Below the pieces are notes generated by a model. It saw only the letters and a program-made list of their open reading frames with translations. It ran no database searches and was not told where the DNA came from. This document shows, one piece after another, positions 1 through 8,241 of a stretch of DNA of 64,000 bases. Every line of letters begins with the position of its first letter. Position 1 is the first letter of the stretch. The position numbers and the translations under genes are program-made. The DNA comes from Streptomyces echinoruber (GTDB taxonomy: Bacteria > Actinomycetota > Actinomycetes > Streptomycetales > Streptomycetaceae), in NCBI RefSeq assembly GCF_014651135.1, contig NZ_BMWH01000009.1, positions 1-64,000 of the forward strand, in the 5' to 3' direction.

Positions 1-83
1 GGCGGGCGTGGCGCGCCGGCGGGCGCCTCCGCAGGGGTGGGCGTCGGCGGAGCAGCGGGAGGATCGGGAGGATCGGGAGCCGC

Positions 84-416
84 CTACTGGGTGGCGGCCT
101 CGGCTTCGTGCAGGTCTCGTGCGGCGATGCGCTCCAGGTGCCGGGCGAACACGGCGGGAGCGTCCGGGTTCATACGCGTCAAGGCCACCATGCCGGTCAC
201 GATGACGTCGCAGACTTCCGCCTCCACGTCCTGCCAGGTGTGCGAGTGGCCCTTGCGAGGGTTCTGGCCCATCGCTCCGATCACGGCTTCGGCGACCTCG
301 CCGGCTTCCTCCTGGATCTTGAGGAGTTGCAGGAGGACGCGCTGTGCGCGGGGGAGCGTGGAGTGGTCTTCCAGGTGGTCCGCGAGGCGGGCGACGGTCT
401 GCCAACTGTCGGTCAT
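84..416 (-). CDS. MazG-like nucleotide pyrophosphohydrolase family protein
   Basis: This 110-residue protein is all-alpha in character. It carries the MazG-type metal-binding signature: the EExxE motif is Glu36, Glu37 and Glu40 (QEEAGEVAEA), followed by ExxD at Glu67 and Asp70 (EAEVCDVIVTG). Enzymes of this superfamily hydrolyse (d)NTPs to monophosphates; the substrate cannot be told from sequence. It lies 88 bases downstream of the ABC exporter on the same strand, so co-transcription is possible. The ATG at 416 has only a weak purine stretch upstream. A second, different MazG-like protein is encoded at 36919-37287. Confidence 0.85.
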   Translation of the reverse strand: MTDSWQTVARLADHLEDHSTLPRAQRVLLQLLKIQEEAGEVAEAVIGAMGQNPRKGHSHTWQDVEAEVCDVIVTGMVALTRMNPDAPAVFARHLERIAARDLHEAEAATQ

Positions 417-504
417 GTGCGTCTCGATTCTTGTTGCCGGAACGGGGATGTGGTGCTGGTGGGTGCGGGGTGCCAGGGGTGTCGGAGGTGTCGGGGGGCG
501 GAGG

Positions 505-2400
505 TCAGCGGTCCTTGGCGAGGGCCACGAGCTCGGCGAAGAGGCCGCCGGCGTTCACGAGGTCGTCGTACCGGCCCTGTTCGATGATCCGGCCGTGCCG
601 CATGACCACGATCCGGTCCGCCAGGCGCGTGTTCTCCAGTTGGTGGGTGACGACGATGGTCATCCGCTCGGCGGCGATGCGTTTGATCTCCAGGAAGATC
701 CGGTGCTCGCCGCGGGGGTCCATTTGGGAGGTCGGCTCGTCCAGGATGAGAAGAGGGGTACGGCGGTACAGGGCGCGGGCGCACACCAGGCGTTGCCACT
801 GCCCGCCGGACAGTTCGGCGCCGCCGAAGAGTTCGCGGGCCAGGAGGGTGTCGAGCCGGTGGGGCAGCTTCTCGATGGCTTCGCGCATGCCGACGGCGTC
901 GACGGCGTCCCACACGGGGCCGTCGTCGAAGGTGCGGGGCTGGCCGAGGGTGATGTTCTCCCGGGCGCGCAGGGGCCAGCAGGCGAAGTTCTGCGGCACC
1001 AGCGCGGTGCGTTTCCACACCGATTCGGGATCGGCGCCGGCCAGGTCGATGCCGTCCCACAGGACGCGGCCCTTGTCGGCGAGCAGGATGCCGGTGATGA
1101 GCTTGGTGAGGGTGGACTTGCCGGAGCCGTTCTCGCCGACGACGGCGAGGATCTCACCGCGGCGCAGGGTGAGGGAGACACCGTCCACGGCGGGTTCGTC
1201 CTTGCCGGGGTACTGGTGGACGACCTCGTCGAGACGGATCTCCTCCACCTGCTCCGGGATGGTCGCCTTGCCGCGTTTGGGGGCCCGTTCGGCGGCGGTG
1301 TCGAGGAAGGAGCGCATGTCGGCGAGGTAGAGGGAGGTGTGGAACAGGGCGGCGCCGTGGAGGACGACCTGCGCCAGCGCGGCGAGTGCCGTCTGGACGC
1401 CGACCACGGCGGTGGCGGCGACCGGCAGGCCGATGCGGCCGGTGGCGGCGAGCCAGGCCAGGGCCGCCCAGGTGAGCAGGAGGAACAGGCCGCCGACGGC
1501 GGAGGTCGCCAGGACGATGCGGAGCATGCGCGGAGCCGCGGTCAGGGTGCGCCGGTCGACGCGTTCGGACAGGGCGCGGTACCAGTAGATGAGGTAGCCG
1601 GTCATGCCGTTGGCGCGGACCTCGTCGCCGTGGCGGGAGTAGGTGGCCCACCAGCGCATCATGCCGCGGACGTTGCGGTCGCCGACGTTGGCGTAGTGGG
1701 TCTCGTAGTCGACGCGGGCGGACAGCACGGCCCCGGCGCCGGCGGGGAGCACCGCGAGCAGCAGCAGCGGAAGCATCAGCCAGTGCAGGGCGGTGATCAC
1801 GCCTGCCGCGGCGACCATGCGGATGAGGGCGGCCATGAACCGCTGGGCGTCCTTGACCATCATCGTGGTGCGGGTGACGCCGACCTCCGCGGCCTCCTGC
1901 CGGTCGGTGAATCCGTCCTCCCCGTACGCGGCGGCTTCGACACGGCAGACCGCGGAGACGAGGGCGACGTCGGCCTCGGTGACCAGGCGGGGAGTGATCC
2001 GGCCGTCGGCGTAGGAGGCCAGGGTGCCGCTGATCCGGCCGATCGCCGCCGCGGCCGTGACGACCGCCAGGGCGGGCAGGGCGGTGTGCAGGCGTTCGGT
2101 CACGGTGCCGGAGCCGAGGATGCGCGTCATGGCCTTCGCGGTGAAGCCCAGGACGACGGCGGCCGCGATGCCGGTGAGGACCTGGCAGGCCAGGAGCAGG
2201 ACGACCCCGCGCCGGTCGACGGCCCACGCCATGCGCGCCGTGTCCCCGAGGACCGAGGGGAGACGGGCGCACATCGTGCGGAAACCGGCTTCCTCCAGCG
2301 GGTTCTTACCGAACTTGCCCTCGTAGACGATGCTGGCCGGCGGCGGTGGGGGAGGCGTTTCGGAACTTTCGGCAGAGGTGGCGGTCAGAGGCACCTGCAT
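505..2400 (-). CDS. ABC transporter, fused permease and ATPase (type I exporter)
   Basis: About 631 residues from the ATG at 2400. The N-terminal half (about residues 60-350) has hydrophobic segments of an ABC exporter membrane domain. The C-terminal ATPase domain has Walker A GENGSGKST (422-430), signature LSGGQWQR (530-537), Walker B LLILDEPTS (550-558) and a VTHQ switch histidine. The substrate is unknown; the protein is probably a homodimer or pairs with another half-transporter. The start is uncertain: the in-frame GTG at 2424 lies upstream, and AAGGAGGG almost touches the ATG at 2400. Neighbours give no clue to the cargo; the MazG-like gene follows on the same strand. Confidence 0.88.
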   Translation of the reverse strand: MQVPLTATSAESSETPPPPPPASIVYEGKFGKNPLEEAGFRTMCARLPSVLGDTARMAWAVDRRGVVLLLACQVLTGIAAAVVLGFTAKAMTRILGSGTVTERLHTALPALAVVTAAAAIGRISGTLASYADGRITPRLVTEADVALVSAVCRVEAAAYGEDGFTDRQEAAEVGVTRTTMMVKDAQRFMAALIRMVAAAGVITALHWLMLPLLLLAVLPAGAGAVLSARVDYETHYANVGDRNVRGMMRWWATYSRHGDEVRANGMTGYLIYWYRALSERVDRRTLTAAPRMLRIVLATSAVGGLFLLLTWAALAWLAATGRIGLPVAATAVVGVQTALAALAQVVLHGAALFHTSLYLADMRSFLDTAAERAPKRGKATIPEQVEEIRLDEVVHQYPGKDEPAVDGVSLTLRRGEILAVVGENGSGKSTLTKLITGILLADKGRVLWDGIDLAGADPESVWKRTALVPQNFACWPLRARENITLGQPRTFDDGPVWDAVDAVGMREAIEKLPHRLDTLLARELFGGAELSGGQWQRLVCARALYRRTPLLILDEPTSQMDPRGEHRIFLEIKRIAAERMTIVVTHQLENTRLADRIVVMRHGRIIEQGRYDDLVNAGGLFAELVALAKDR

Positions 2401-2424
2401 CCCTCCTTCGGGTCGGCGCCGCAC

Positions 2425-2812
2425 CTGGATGGTCCGGCGGTGCCTGGCTCAACGAGGCCGGGAGCGAATCGAACACGCTCGATTCCGGTCGCGGCGCAGG
2501 CCCGGAATTCAGGGGGCTCGACCGCACGGTTGCGGGGCCGCACGGCCTTCGGCGCGACCGAGGCTGACCGAAACGCCGAGGGTTGTTACAGGTGTGGCTG
2601 ATGGGATTTACAGCGTCCGAACGAGGGGCACGGCCGCGTGGTCGGTCGGCCCTGCCTCCCGCGGCGTGCGGTCGTAGCCGCTGCGAACTCACCGTTCCGC
2701 GGAGACAAGGAGCGTTCCCAAGCAGGACAACGGTTTTCGCCCGAACTCTCCCGAGCTGTCATCAGCGCGCCTATCCTGCTGTCCCACCAAGGCATCACCA
2801 TCCGGGGGGATC
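2425..2812. other. Intergenic region between divergent genes
   Basis: This 388-base stretch separates the minus-strand ABC exporter from the plus-strand small CxxC protein. Around 2585-2612 it is locally richer in A and T, with two similar TGTAA words on the minus strand, but I could not assign a convincing -10/-35 pair. No gene with a plausible start and codon pattern is seen. Confidence 0.4.
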
Positions 2813-3222
2813 GTGTCCGACACGTTCGGGTCCAAGCCCGCGCTCAAGCGCTGTGCGGTATGCCGTCTGCCGGTGGCCAGGAAGAAGCTCGTCTTCGCCG
2901 CGAACGGACAGCCGGTGCACCGCGCCTGCCGGTCGGCCACGGATCGCTCGCCGGCCCGTTCGGCGGCTCCGCCCGGTCTCACCCGGGCACGGGCGCCGAA
3001 AGACATCAGCCGCGCCGAACTCCTCAGAAAAATCGAAGCGTTGCGGAAGCGTGACGCGAAAATGAAGCCGGGGCCGCGAAGGTGCAGCCCGCCGGCCGCC
3101 CCAAGCGGCCGACAGCGTCACACCGCGGCAAGCGGCCGGTTCCCCCGCCCCAGCCGTTCTACGGTGTGGAGATGAAGTTCATCAACGGCCGGTGGGTGCA
3201 GATGCACCCTGACTCCGAATAG
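2813..3222 (+). CDS. Small CxxC protein, apparently frameshifted
   Basis: The GTG at 2813 follows a GGGGGGA ribosome-binding sequence and opens a reading frame with a CAVC motif and a later HRAC motif (Cys13, Cys16, His36, Cys39 approximately), which resembles a small zinc-binding fold. Read straight through, it ends at 3175 with an Arg/Pro/Ser-rich tail of poor quality. After an AAAA run at 3058-3062, the -1 frame gives a much more protein-like C-terminus that ends FINGRWVQMHPDSE at the TAG at 3220-3222, about 136 residues in total. So either one base is missing from the sequence or the gene is truly broken. Family not recognised. Confidence 0.5.
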
Positions 3223-3288
3223 TGGCTGCCCGTCATAGTGGCTGCCCGTCATGCCGGCCCGGTCCGAGGCACGGCCTGCGTCCGGGTG

Positions 3289-3438
3289 TCACGCGCGAAC
3301 GTGAGCGTTTGAGACCAGCCATTCGTGCAGGTGACCTGTCGGGTTTGAGCCTGGAGAAGCCTGCCGCCTTGTGACGCTCGTGTGGCGCTCCAGTACCTCG
3401 CCGGCCGCCCGAACACCGCAAAGCGTGCTGATCTGCAT
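3289..3438 (-). CDS. Candidate 49-residue small protein
   Basis: An ATG at 3438 is preceded by the purine-rich stretch GAGAGAGGAAAAA, a good ribosome-binding context, and opens a 49-codon frame ending at TGA (3289-3291). It contains one Cys and is mildly basic; no family was recognised and no neighbour links it to a function. It may be a remnant of a larger gene. The rest of 3223-3830 holds no other convincing gene. Confidence 0.25.
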   Translation of the reverse strand: MQISTLCGVRAAGEVLERHTSVTRRQASPGSNPTGHLHEWLVSNAHVRA

Positions 3439-3832
3439 TTTTTCCTCTCTCCGTGCCTCCTGACGTGTTTTCCGTGACGCGCCACATGGAGTGCGTGACG
3501 ATTCTTGAACTTGCGGCGAAGGCTTCCCGACCTGCGGTTCAGCAGGGGCGCCGGCGGGTCTCGGCCTGTTCCGCGATATCCAGCAGGCCGAGCCCTTCGG
3601 ACCCGCCTCACCTGTGGATTCGTGCTGGGGCGACGGAGAGGGGCGGCTGCGTGATGCCTGGCCGCCGGGGACTCTCGGCGCTCATATGACACTCGACTCC
3701 CGTAGGCAAGGCCGCCTGGATCGGTGTGTTGCGAGGCCCGTGACAGCCTCGCCGGAAGCCGCTGACACGGCTCTGCGACGGTCACCGCCGGTGACTTCTG
3801 TTCCCGGCCATGGGGAAGGTTGAGCTGGACGA

Positions 3833-3860
3833 ATTCTGTCTAAGTAGACTTAGACAGAAT
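3833..3860. promoter_or_regulatory. Strong palindrome over the putative -10 of the ATPase gene
   Basis: ATTCTGTCTAAG and CTTAGACAGAAT form a perfect 12-base inverted repeat around a TAGA spacer. It is conspicuously AT-rich in this GC-rich DNA. A candidate promoter is TTGAGC (3820-3825) with TAGACT (3845-3850), spacer 19, so the palindrome covers the -10. Looser outer arms AGCTGGA (3824-3830) and TCCAGCT (3868-3874) flank it. A dimeric repressor site is the simplest reading. Confidence 0.6.
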
Positions 3861-3888
3861 GTGGTCGATCCAGCTGGTAGGAGTTCCG

Positions 3889-5391
3889 GTGGACGAGAAC
3901 ACGCTCGCCAAACCCGATGATGTGGTCGACCGTGACCGTGAGTGGGTCCTGCTCACCGAGTTCGTCACGGACCCGGATCCGGCGATGCGCCTGGGGATCG
4001 TGTCGGGGCGCAGGCGGCACGGGAAGTCGTATCTTCTGCAGGCGCTGTCGGAGCGGGTCGGGGGGCTGTACGTCACCGCGGTGCGGGAGGAGGGACGGTT
4101 GCCGGCGATCCGGCGGTTCAGCGACGCCATCGCGGCGCACGCAGGTCTGCGGCCCGGCACGCTGCGGTTGGCCGACTGGCGGGACGTCCTGTCCAACGCC
4201 CTTGACGTCATCGCGCGTTCACGGACTCCGCTGTTGGTGATCGATGAGTTGCCGTATCTCCTCCAGCATTCTCCCGAGATCCCCGGCCTGCTCCAGCAGC
4301 TCTACGACGAGCGCCAGCGGGGCACGGGGGCCGGACCCGGAGCGCGAGTGATCCTGTGCGGGTCCGCGATGAGCGTCATGCACGAACTGCTGTCGGGAAC
4401 GAAGCCGTTGCGCGGCCGTGCGGTGATCGATCTGAGGCTGGGGGCCTTCGACTACCGGGCCAGCCGTGCGTTCTGGCAGATCGACGACCCACTGACCGCC
4501 CTGCAGGTGCACGCCGTCCTCGGTGGCGCTCCCGGTTACCGGTCGGTGGCGGCCCGCCCGCATCCGAACGAAGGCTTCGCCTCCTGGCTGACGCGGACAC
4601 TCCTGGACCCGGGGCGGGCAGTGTACTCGCGCACGGAGACGGAGTACCTGCTGCGCGAGGATCCCCGGATCACCCAGCACACCCTCTACTACGACATCCT
4701 CACCGCGATCGCCCAGGGCGCCACTACCCCCACCAAGATCGGCGCGGCCCTGGAACGGCAGCGCAACGCAGTCACCCACCCGCTCGGCGTCCTGGAGTCC
4801 ACAGGCTACATCCAGCGCGAGCAGGACATCCTGCGTCCCCGCCACCCGGTCATCACCCTGGCCGACCCCGTCATCCGCTTCAACCAGCTGATCACGCTCC
4901 CCCAGGCGGCCGCCATCGAACAGGGCTTCGCCGAAGAGGCGTGGCAGGCCGCCGCGCCGACCTTCAACTCCAAGATCCTCGGCCCCCACTTCGAGGACCT
5001 CGCCCGCGCCTTCACCCGCCGATACGCGCACACCCTGCTTCCCGGCGGTCCACTCGGCCCGGTCGGCACCACTGAGGTGGCGGACCCCGCGGCCCGCACC
5101 AAGCACGAGGTCGATGTCATCGCTCTGGCCCTGGGCGAGCGCCCGCAGGCTCCCCGCGCCCGGATCGCCCTCCTCGGCGAGGCCAAGGCCACCGCTGCCC
5201 GCCGCGGCACCGGCGACCTGCAACGCCTGGAACGCATCCGCACCCTGCTCACCGACCAGGGCTACGACACCACGGGCACCACCCTGGCCCTGTTCTCCCT
5301 GCACGGGTTCTACCCGGACCTGATCGAGTCCGCAGCCCGCCGCGACGATCTGCTCCTGGTCGACCTGCCGGGCCTCTATGGGATCGGTTGA
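3889..5391 (+). CDS. Archaeal-type AAA ATPase with C-terminal DUF234-like nuclease fold
   Basis: About 500 residues. The P-loop is GRRRHGKS (about 40-47) and Walker B is LLVIDELPYLL (about 114-124), as in the archaeal ATPase family of STAND-like NTPases. A helix-turn-helix-like region follows near residue 270 (TPTKIGAALERQRNAV). The C-terminus has an EVDVIAL...LLGEAKA pattern that resembles a PD-(D/E)xK nuclease core of the DUF234 type. The start is set at GTG 3889 because GGAG lies six bases upstream; the ATG at 3859 lies inside the palindrome and has no Shine-Dalgarno sequence. Such proteins are suspected of roles in stress or mobile-element conflict, but no function is established. Confidence 0.85.
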   Translation: MDENTLAKPDDVVDRDREWVLLTEFVTDPDPAMRLGIVSGRRRHGKSYLLQALSERVGGLYVTAVREEGRLPAIRRFSDAIAAHAGLRPGTLRLADWRDVLSNALDVIARSRTPLLVIDELPYLLQHSPEIPGLLQQLYDERQRGTGAGPGARVILCGSAMSVMHELLSGTKPLRGRAVIDLRLGAFDYRASRAFWQIDDPLTALQVHAVLGGAPGYRSVAARPHPNEGFASWLTRTLLDPGRAVYSRTETEYLLREDPRITQHTLYYDILTAIAQGATTPTKIGAALERQRNAVTHPLGVLESTGYIQREQDILRPRHPVITLADPVIRFNQLITLPQAAAIEQGFAEEAWQAAAPTFNSKILGPHFEDLARAFTRRYAHTLLPGGPLGPVGTTEVADPAARTKHEVDVIALALGERPQAPRARIALLGEAKATAARRGTGDLQRLERIRTLLTDQGYDTTGTTLALFSLHGFYPDLIESAARRDDLLLVDLPGLYGIG

Positions 5392-5640
5392 CCTCAGCTT
5401 TCATGCGAGGTCGGGGTGGTGGCGCTTCGAGGGCCTCTGTCGCTCTGGTCGGCCCGGAGCCTAGTTGGGGACGCCGACTGGGGCCCTGAGGACCGACAGC
5501 ACGGACCGATTCGGATGGGGGTTCGGACGGGGGCATGACCTGCCGGGCGGGCGGCGGCAACGGATCGCAGGGGGCGACCATCCGTCGGCCGTCCTGGGCG
5601 ATCACAGGGAGTCGCGCGGATCGGAGAGCGCCCGTGCCGC
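5392..5640 (+). other. Intergenic region upstream of the HEAT-repeat gene
   Basis: This stretch of about 250 bases separates the ATPase stop from a terminator hairpin. A 60-codon open frame (5465-5647, TTG start) ends inside that hairpin, but it has no ribosome-binding site and a Gly/Arg-rich translation. I see no supportable gene. Confidence 0.4.
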
Positions 5641-5678
5641 CCCGTGACCGGCGGATCCTCCGGTCCGCCGGTCACGGG
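5641..5678. terminator. Hairpin terminator, 15-bp stem
   Basis: CCCGTGACCGGCGGA (5641-5655) and its exact reverse complement (5664-5678) flank an 8-base loop. It ends two bases before the MerR-type promoter and would insulate the HEAT/MerR operon from upstream transcription. There is no T-run, as is usual in streptomycetes. Confidence 0.65.
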
Positions 5679-5679
5679 C

Positions 5680-5710
5680 TTGACCTTGACACGTTGGCAA
5701 GGTGTCCCCT
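5680..5710 (+). promoter_or_regulatory. MerR-type operator-promoter
   Basis: TTGACC (5680-5685) is followed by the inverted repeat ACCTTG (5683-5688) and CAAGGT (5698-5703). A weak -10, TCCCCT (5705-5710), lies 19 bases after the -35. An over-long spacer with a dyad in it is the hallmark of MerR-family promoters, and the MerR regulator is the second gene of this operon, so autoregulation is likely. Confidence 0.6.
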
Positions 5711-5721
5711 GGGTGCGGGAG

Positions 5722-6597
5722 GTGGTCCCGATCAACACGACCAACGGAACCCCGCAGCACACCCGTGTGGCCAAAGCATTGAGCGCCGAGGACCCGTCGG
5801 TCCGGCTCCAGGCGGCCCTGGCGGCCGGCTCGCACCCCGACCCCGGCTTCCTGGAGACGCTCGTCGAGCGGTGCGCGGTCGAGCCGGACTTCTTCGTGCG
5901 GGACATGCTGTCCTGGGCGCTGACCCGCCTCCCGCCGGAGATCACCCTGCCCCGGATACGCCGGGAACTCGACTCCGAGCGCGCTCAGGCCCGCAGCCAG
6001 GCGTTGCACACCCTCTCCAAGATCGGTGACAAGCGCGCATGGGCCTGGATCACGCGCGACATGCTGCGCGACGCCGACGACGAGGTCGCGCGGACCGCGT
6101 GGCGCGCCGCGGTCGTCCTCGTCCCCGAGGGTGAGGAGAAGGGCCTGGCCGACGAACTGGTCAGGCAGCTCGGCCGCGGTGACCGCACGGTGCAACTGAG
6201 CCTGAGCCGGGCCCTCGTCGACCTCGGTGACGTGACCGGGCCCGCTCTGGAGAAGGCCGCGGCGAACCCCGACCCGGCGGTGGCCGCGCACGCCCGTGCC
6301 ACCGAACTGCTCCGGCAGAACCCGGAGGCCGGGTTCGACGCGGCCGTCGAGGAGGCGAAGCGAGTCGTCGCCCTCGGCCCGGAACGAGCCGCTGCCGCCG
6401 ACGACGTTGCCGACGCTGCCGCCGCGGCTGCGTCGGGAGCCGCCGAGACGCCGGAGACCGGCCCGACGTCTGAGACTGCCCCGACGTCTGAGACTGCCCG
6501 GATGCCGCAGGCCGGTCAGATGCCGCAGACTGGCCGGATGTCGCAGACTGGCCGGATGTCGGAGACCGCCCGGACCGAGGAGGCCATGGATTGCTGA
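5722..6597 (+). CDS. HEAT-repeat protein
   Basis: About 290 residues from GTG 5722. The first two thirds are HEAT-like helical repeats (DPSVRLQAALAAG, DDEVARTAWRAAVVL, DPAVAAHARATELL), a scaffold for protein contacts. The last third is Ala/Thr/Glu-rich and low-complexity, encoded by six 18-base tandem repeats (6463-6570). The start is uncertain: GTG at 5713 or 5722 are both close to the expected N-terminus, and longer reading runs back into the terminator hairpin. The stop overlaps the start of the MerR-HEAT gene, so the two are translationally coupled, suggesting that the proteins act together. Confidence 0.8.
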   Translation: MVPINTTNGTPQHTRVAKALSAEDPSVRLQAALAAGSHPDPGFLETLVERCAVEPDFFVRDMLSWALTRLPPEITLPRIRRELDSERAQARSQALHTLSKIGDKRAWAWITRDMLRDADDEVARTAWRAAVVLVPEGEEKGLADELVRQLGRGDRTVQLSLSRALVDLGDVTGPALEKAAANPDPAVAAHARATELLRQNPEAGFDAAVEEAKRVVALGPERAAAADDVADAAAAAASGAAETPETGPTSETAPTSETARMPQAGQMPQTGRMSQTGRMSETARTEEAMDC

Positions 6598-7628
6598 TCG
6601 GTGATGTGGCCCGCCGCTCCGGGGTGAGCACCCGGATGCTCCGGCACTACGACGCCCTCGGGCTGGTGCGACCGAGCGGTCGCACCGTCGGCGGCTACCG
6701 CGAGTACTCCGCCGAGGACGTCCGCAGGATCTTCCACGTGGAGAGCCTGCGGTCCCTCGGGCTGTCGCTCAAGCAGATCGGGCGCGCGCTGGAGGACCCG
6801 GCCTTTACCCCGTCCGCCCTGGTCAGCGATCTTGTCCGGTGGACGGAGGACCGCTTGAGGCGGGAACAGGAGCTGCTCGAGCGGCTCCGCGCGATCGATG
6901 CGTCGGCGCCCGCCGACTGGCAGGAGGTCCTGCGCATCGTCGAACTCATGCAAGGACTCGGCTCGGCCAGTGCCGCGCGCAGGCAGCAGGCCGTGCTGGC
7001 CCGGCCGGAGGGCGGGCCGGCTTCCGCCGGGCTGCTGGCCGGGGCGGTCCTGGCCGAATCCGACCCCAACGTCGCGGGTGCCCTGCGCTGGGCACTCGCC
7101 CGTTCGGGCGGTGACGGCCTGGCGACACTGGCCGCCGGCATGCGGTCGCAGGACGCCGGCATCCGGCGGCGCGCTGTGCTGGCGATCGCCGAGATGCCCG
7201 ACGCCCCGGGTGCGACCGCGGTGCTCGCGGACGCGCTCGGGGACCCGGACACGACGGTGCGCGGGCATGCCGCTCTGGCGTTGGGCAGGCGTGGCGTGAC
7301 CGCGGCCGTGCCGGCACTCGTCGGCATGGTGGTCGAGGGCTCCCACGACGTCGAAGCGGCGGAGGTCCTGGGAACGCTGGCCCGCAACCCCGGGTGCGCG
7401 GACCGGATCGTGACCGCGCTGGCCGACGAACTCGCCGCGCCCACCGCGGACTGTGCGACGCGGGTACGCCTGACCCAGGCGCTGGTCGAACTGCCGGGGA
7501 CCACCGCGCGGGAGGTCCTGCGTCGGCTGGCCCACGACGACGACCGCACCGTCGCCCTCATCGCCTCGGCCCTCGTCGCAGGACTCGACGAGCGGTCCCC
7601 CGGAGACCGGGGCGACGAGAACTCCTGA
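6591..7628 (+). CDS. MerR-family regulator fused to HEAT repeats
   Basis: 345 residues. Residues 1-70 are a MerR winged-helix domain (IGDVARRSGVSTRMLRHYD, then GGYREYS), followed by the usual coiled dimerisation helix (about 80-115). Instead of a small-molecule effector domain, residues 130-335 are HEAT/PBS-lyase-like repeats (DPDTTVRGHAALALGRRG). The TTG at 6591 has GAGGAGG seven bases upstream and overlaps the stop of the preceding HEAT gene. It probably binds the dyad at 5683-5703. The HEAT module suggests control through a protein partner, possibly the adjacent HEAT protein; that part is inference. Confidence 0.88.
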   Translation: MLIGDVARRSGVSTRMLRHYDALGLVRPSGRTVGGYREYSAEDVRRIFHVESLRSLGLSLKQIGRALEDPAFTPSALVSDLVRWTEDRLRREQELLERLRAIDASAPADWQEVLRIVELMQGLGSASAARRQQAVLARPEGGPASAGLLAGAVLAESDPNVAGALRWALARSGGDGLATLAAGMRSQDAGIRRRAVLAIAEMPDAPGATAVLADALGDPDTTVRGHAALALGRRGVTAAVPALVGMVVEGSHDVEAAEVLGTLARNPGCADRIVTALADELAAPTADCATRVRLTQALVELPGTTAREVLRRLAHDDDRTVALIASALVAGLDERSPGDRGDENS

Positions 7629-8241
7629 AAGCGCGCGACCGAGACGCCGCGGCACCTCGCCCTGGCGGTGCGTTGCCGCCGGAACTCCCGATCGACTTCA
7701 GGGACGGCCGCTCCAACGAGGCGTCGTTGATGGCGAGCCCATGGCAAAAGATCATTGAGCCTTGCAAAAAGGTCACTGAGCCTTACAAGCGGTACCGCGG
7801 ACGCGGCCTCGCCGCCTGCCGGAGCGGCGACGACAAGGCGCACTGTCGGCTCCGCAGCCCGGTCGGGCGTGCCTTCACCCGGCTCGAGCAAAGGAGGATC
7901 TTCCGCGGGGCACGCTGCGGCCCGAACCGACGCACGTCAATCGTCCAGGTCGTCCTCACCCCGGAGCGGCACCGCTGAAGAAGCTCGATGATCCTTTGCG
8001 TGTCCGAGGTCTCCGTGATAACACGGAAAAAAGCCGATAATGCGATGGCGGGCACAGGAGACTCTCACCCTCGATTTCCGGCGGCTCAACGCGGAGTGTT
8101 CACTCGAGGGAAAGCTCCACGCTGACGCGGCAGTGCGCAACTTTCCTCCGGAAACGCTTATGGCGACGCCATTGCGTGGCCGTGACGTGTAAATATCCAG
8201 CCCTCGGAACGGGTGCCCGTCCTCTGGAGTGGAGAGCGCTC
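7629..8241. other. Gene-poor region with a 20-21 base tandem repeat
   Basis: No convincing gene lies in these 613 bases. At 7744-7763 and 7764-7784 two adjacent copies of GCAAAAGATCATTGAGCCTT (second copy one base longer, with a few changes) stand out as AT-rich. On the minus strand short frames (for example one ending at 7937 with an Asp-rich tail) look like gene fragments but lack starts with ribosome-binding sites. The region could be the scar of a mobile element. Confidence 0.4.

Noticed and set aside
37..2601. Very long plus-strand open frame opposite the ABC exporter
   Set aside because: It is the GC-rich shadow of the real minus-strand gene; its translation lacks domain structure while the minus strand has all ABC motifs.
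5465..5647. 60-codon plus-strand frame ending inside a terminator hairpin
   Set aside because: TTG start without ribosome-binding site and a Gly/Arg-rich translation; the stop falls in the hairpin by chance.
7937..8140. Minus-strand frame ending in an Asp-rich tail
   Set aside because: The end looks protein-like but there is no plausible start or ribosome-binding site, and the rest is Ser/Arg-rich; at most a fragment.
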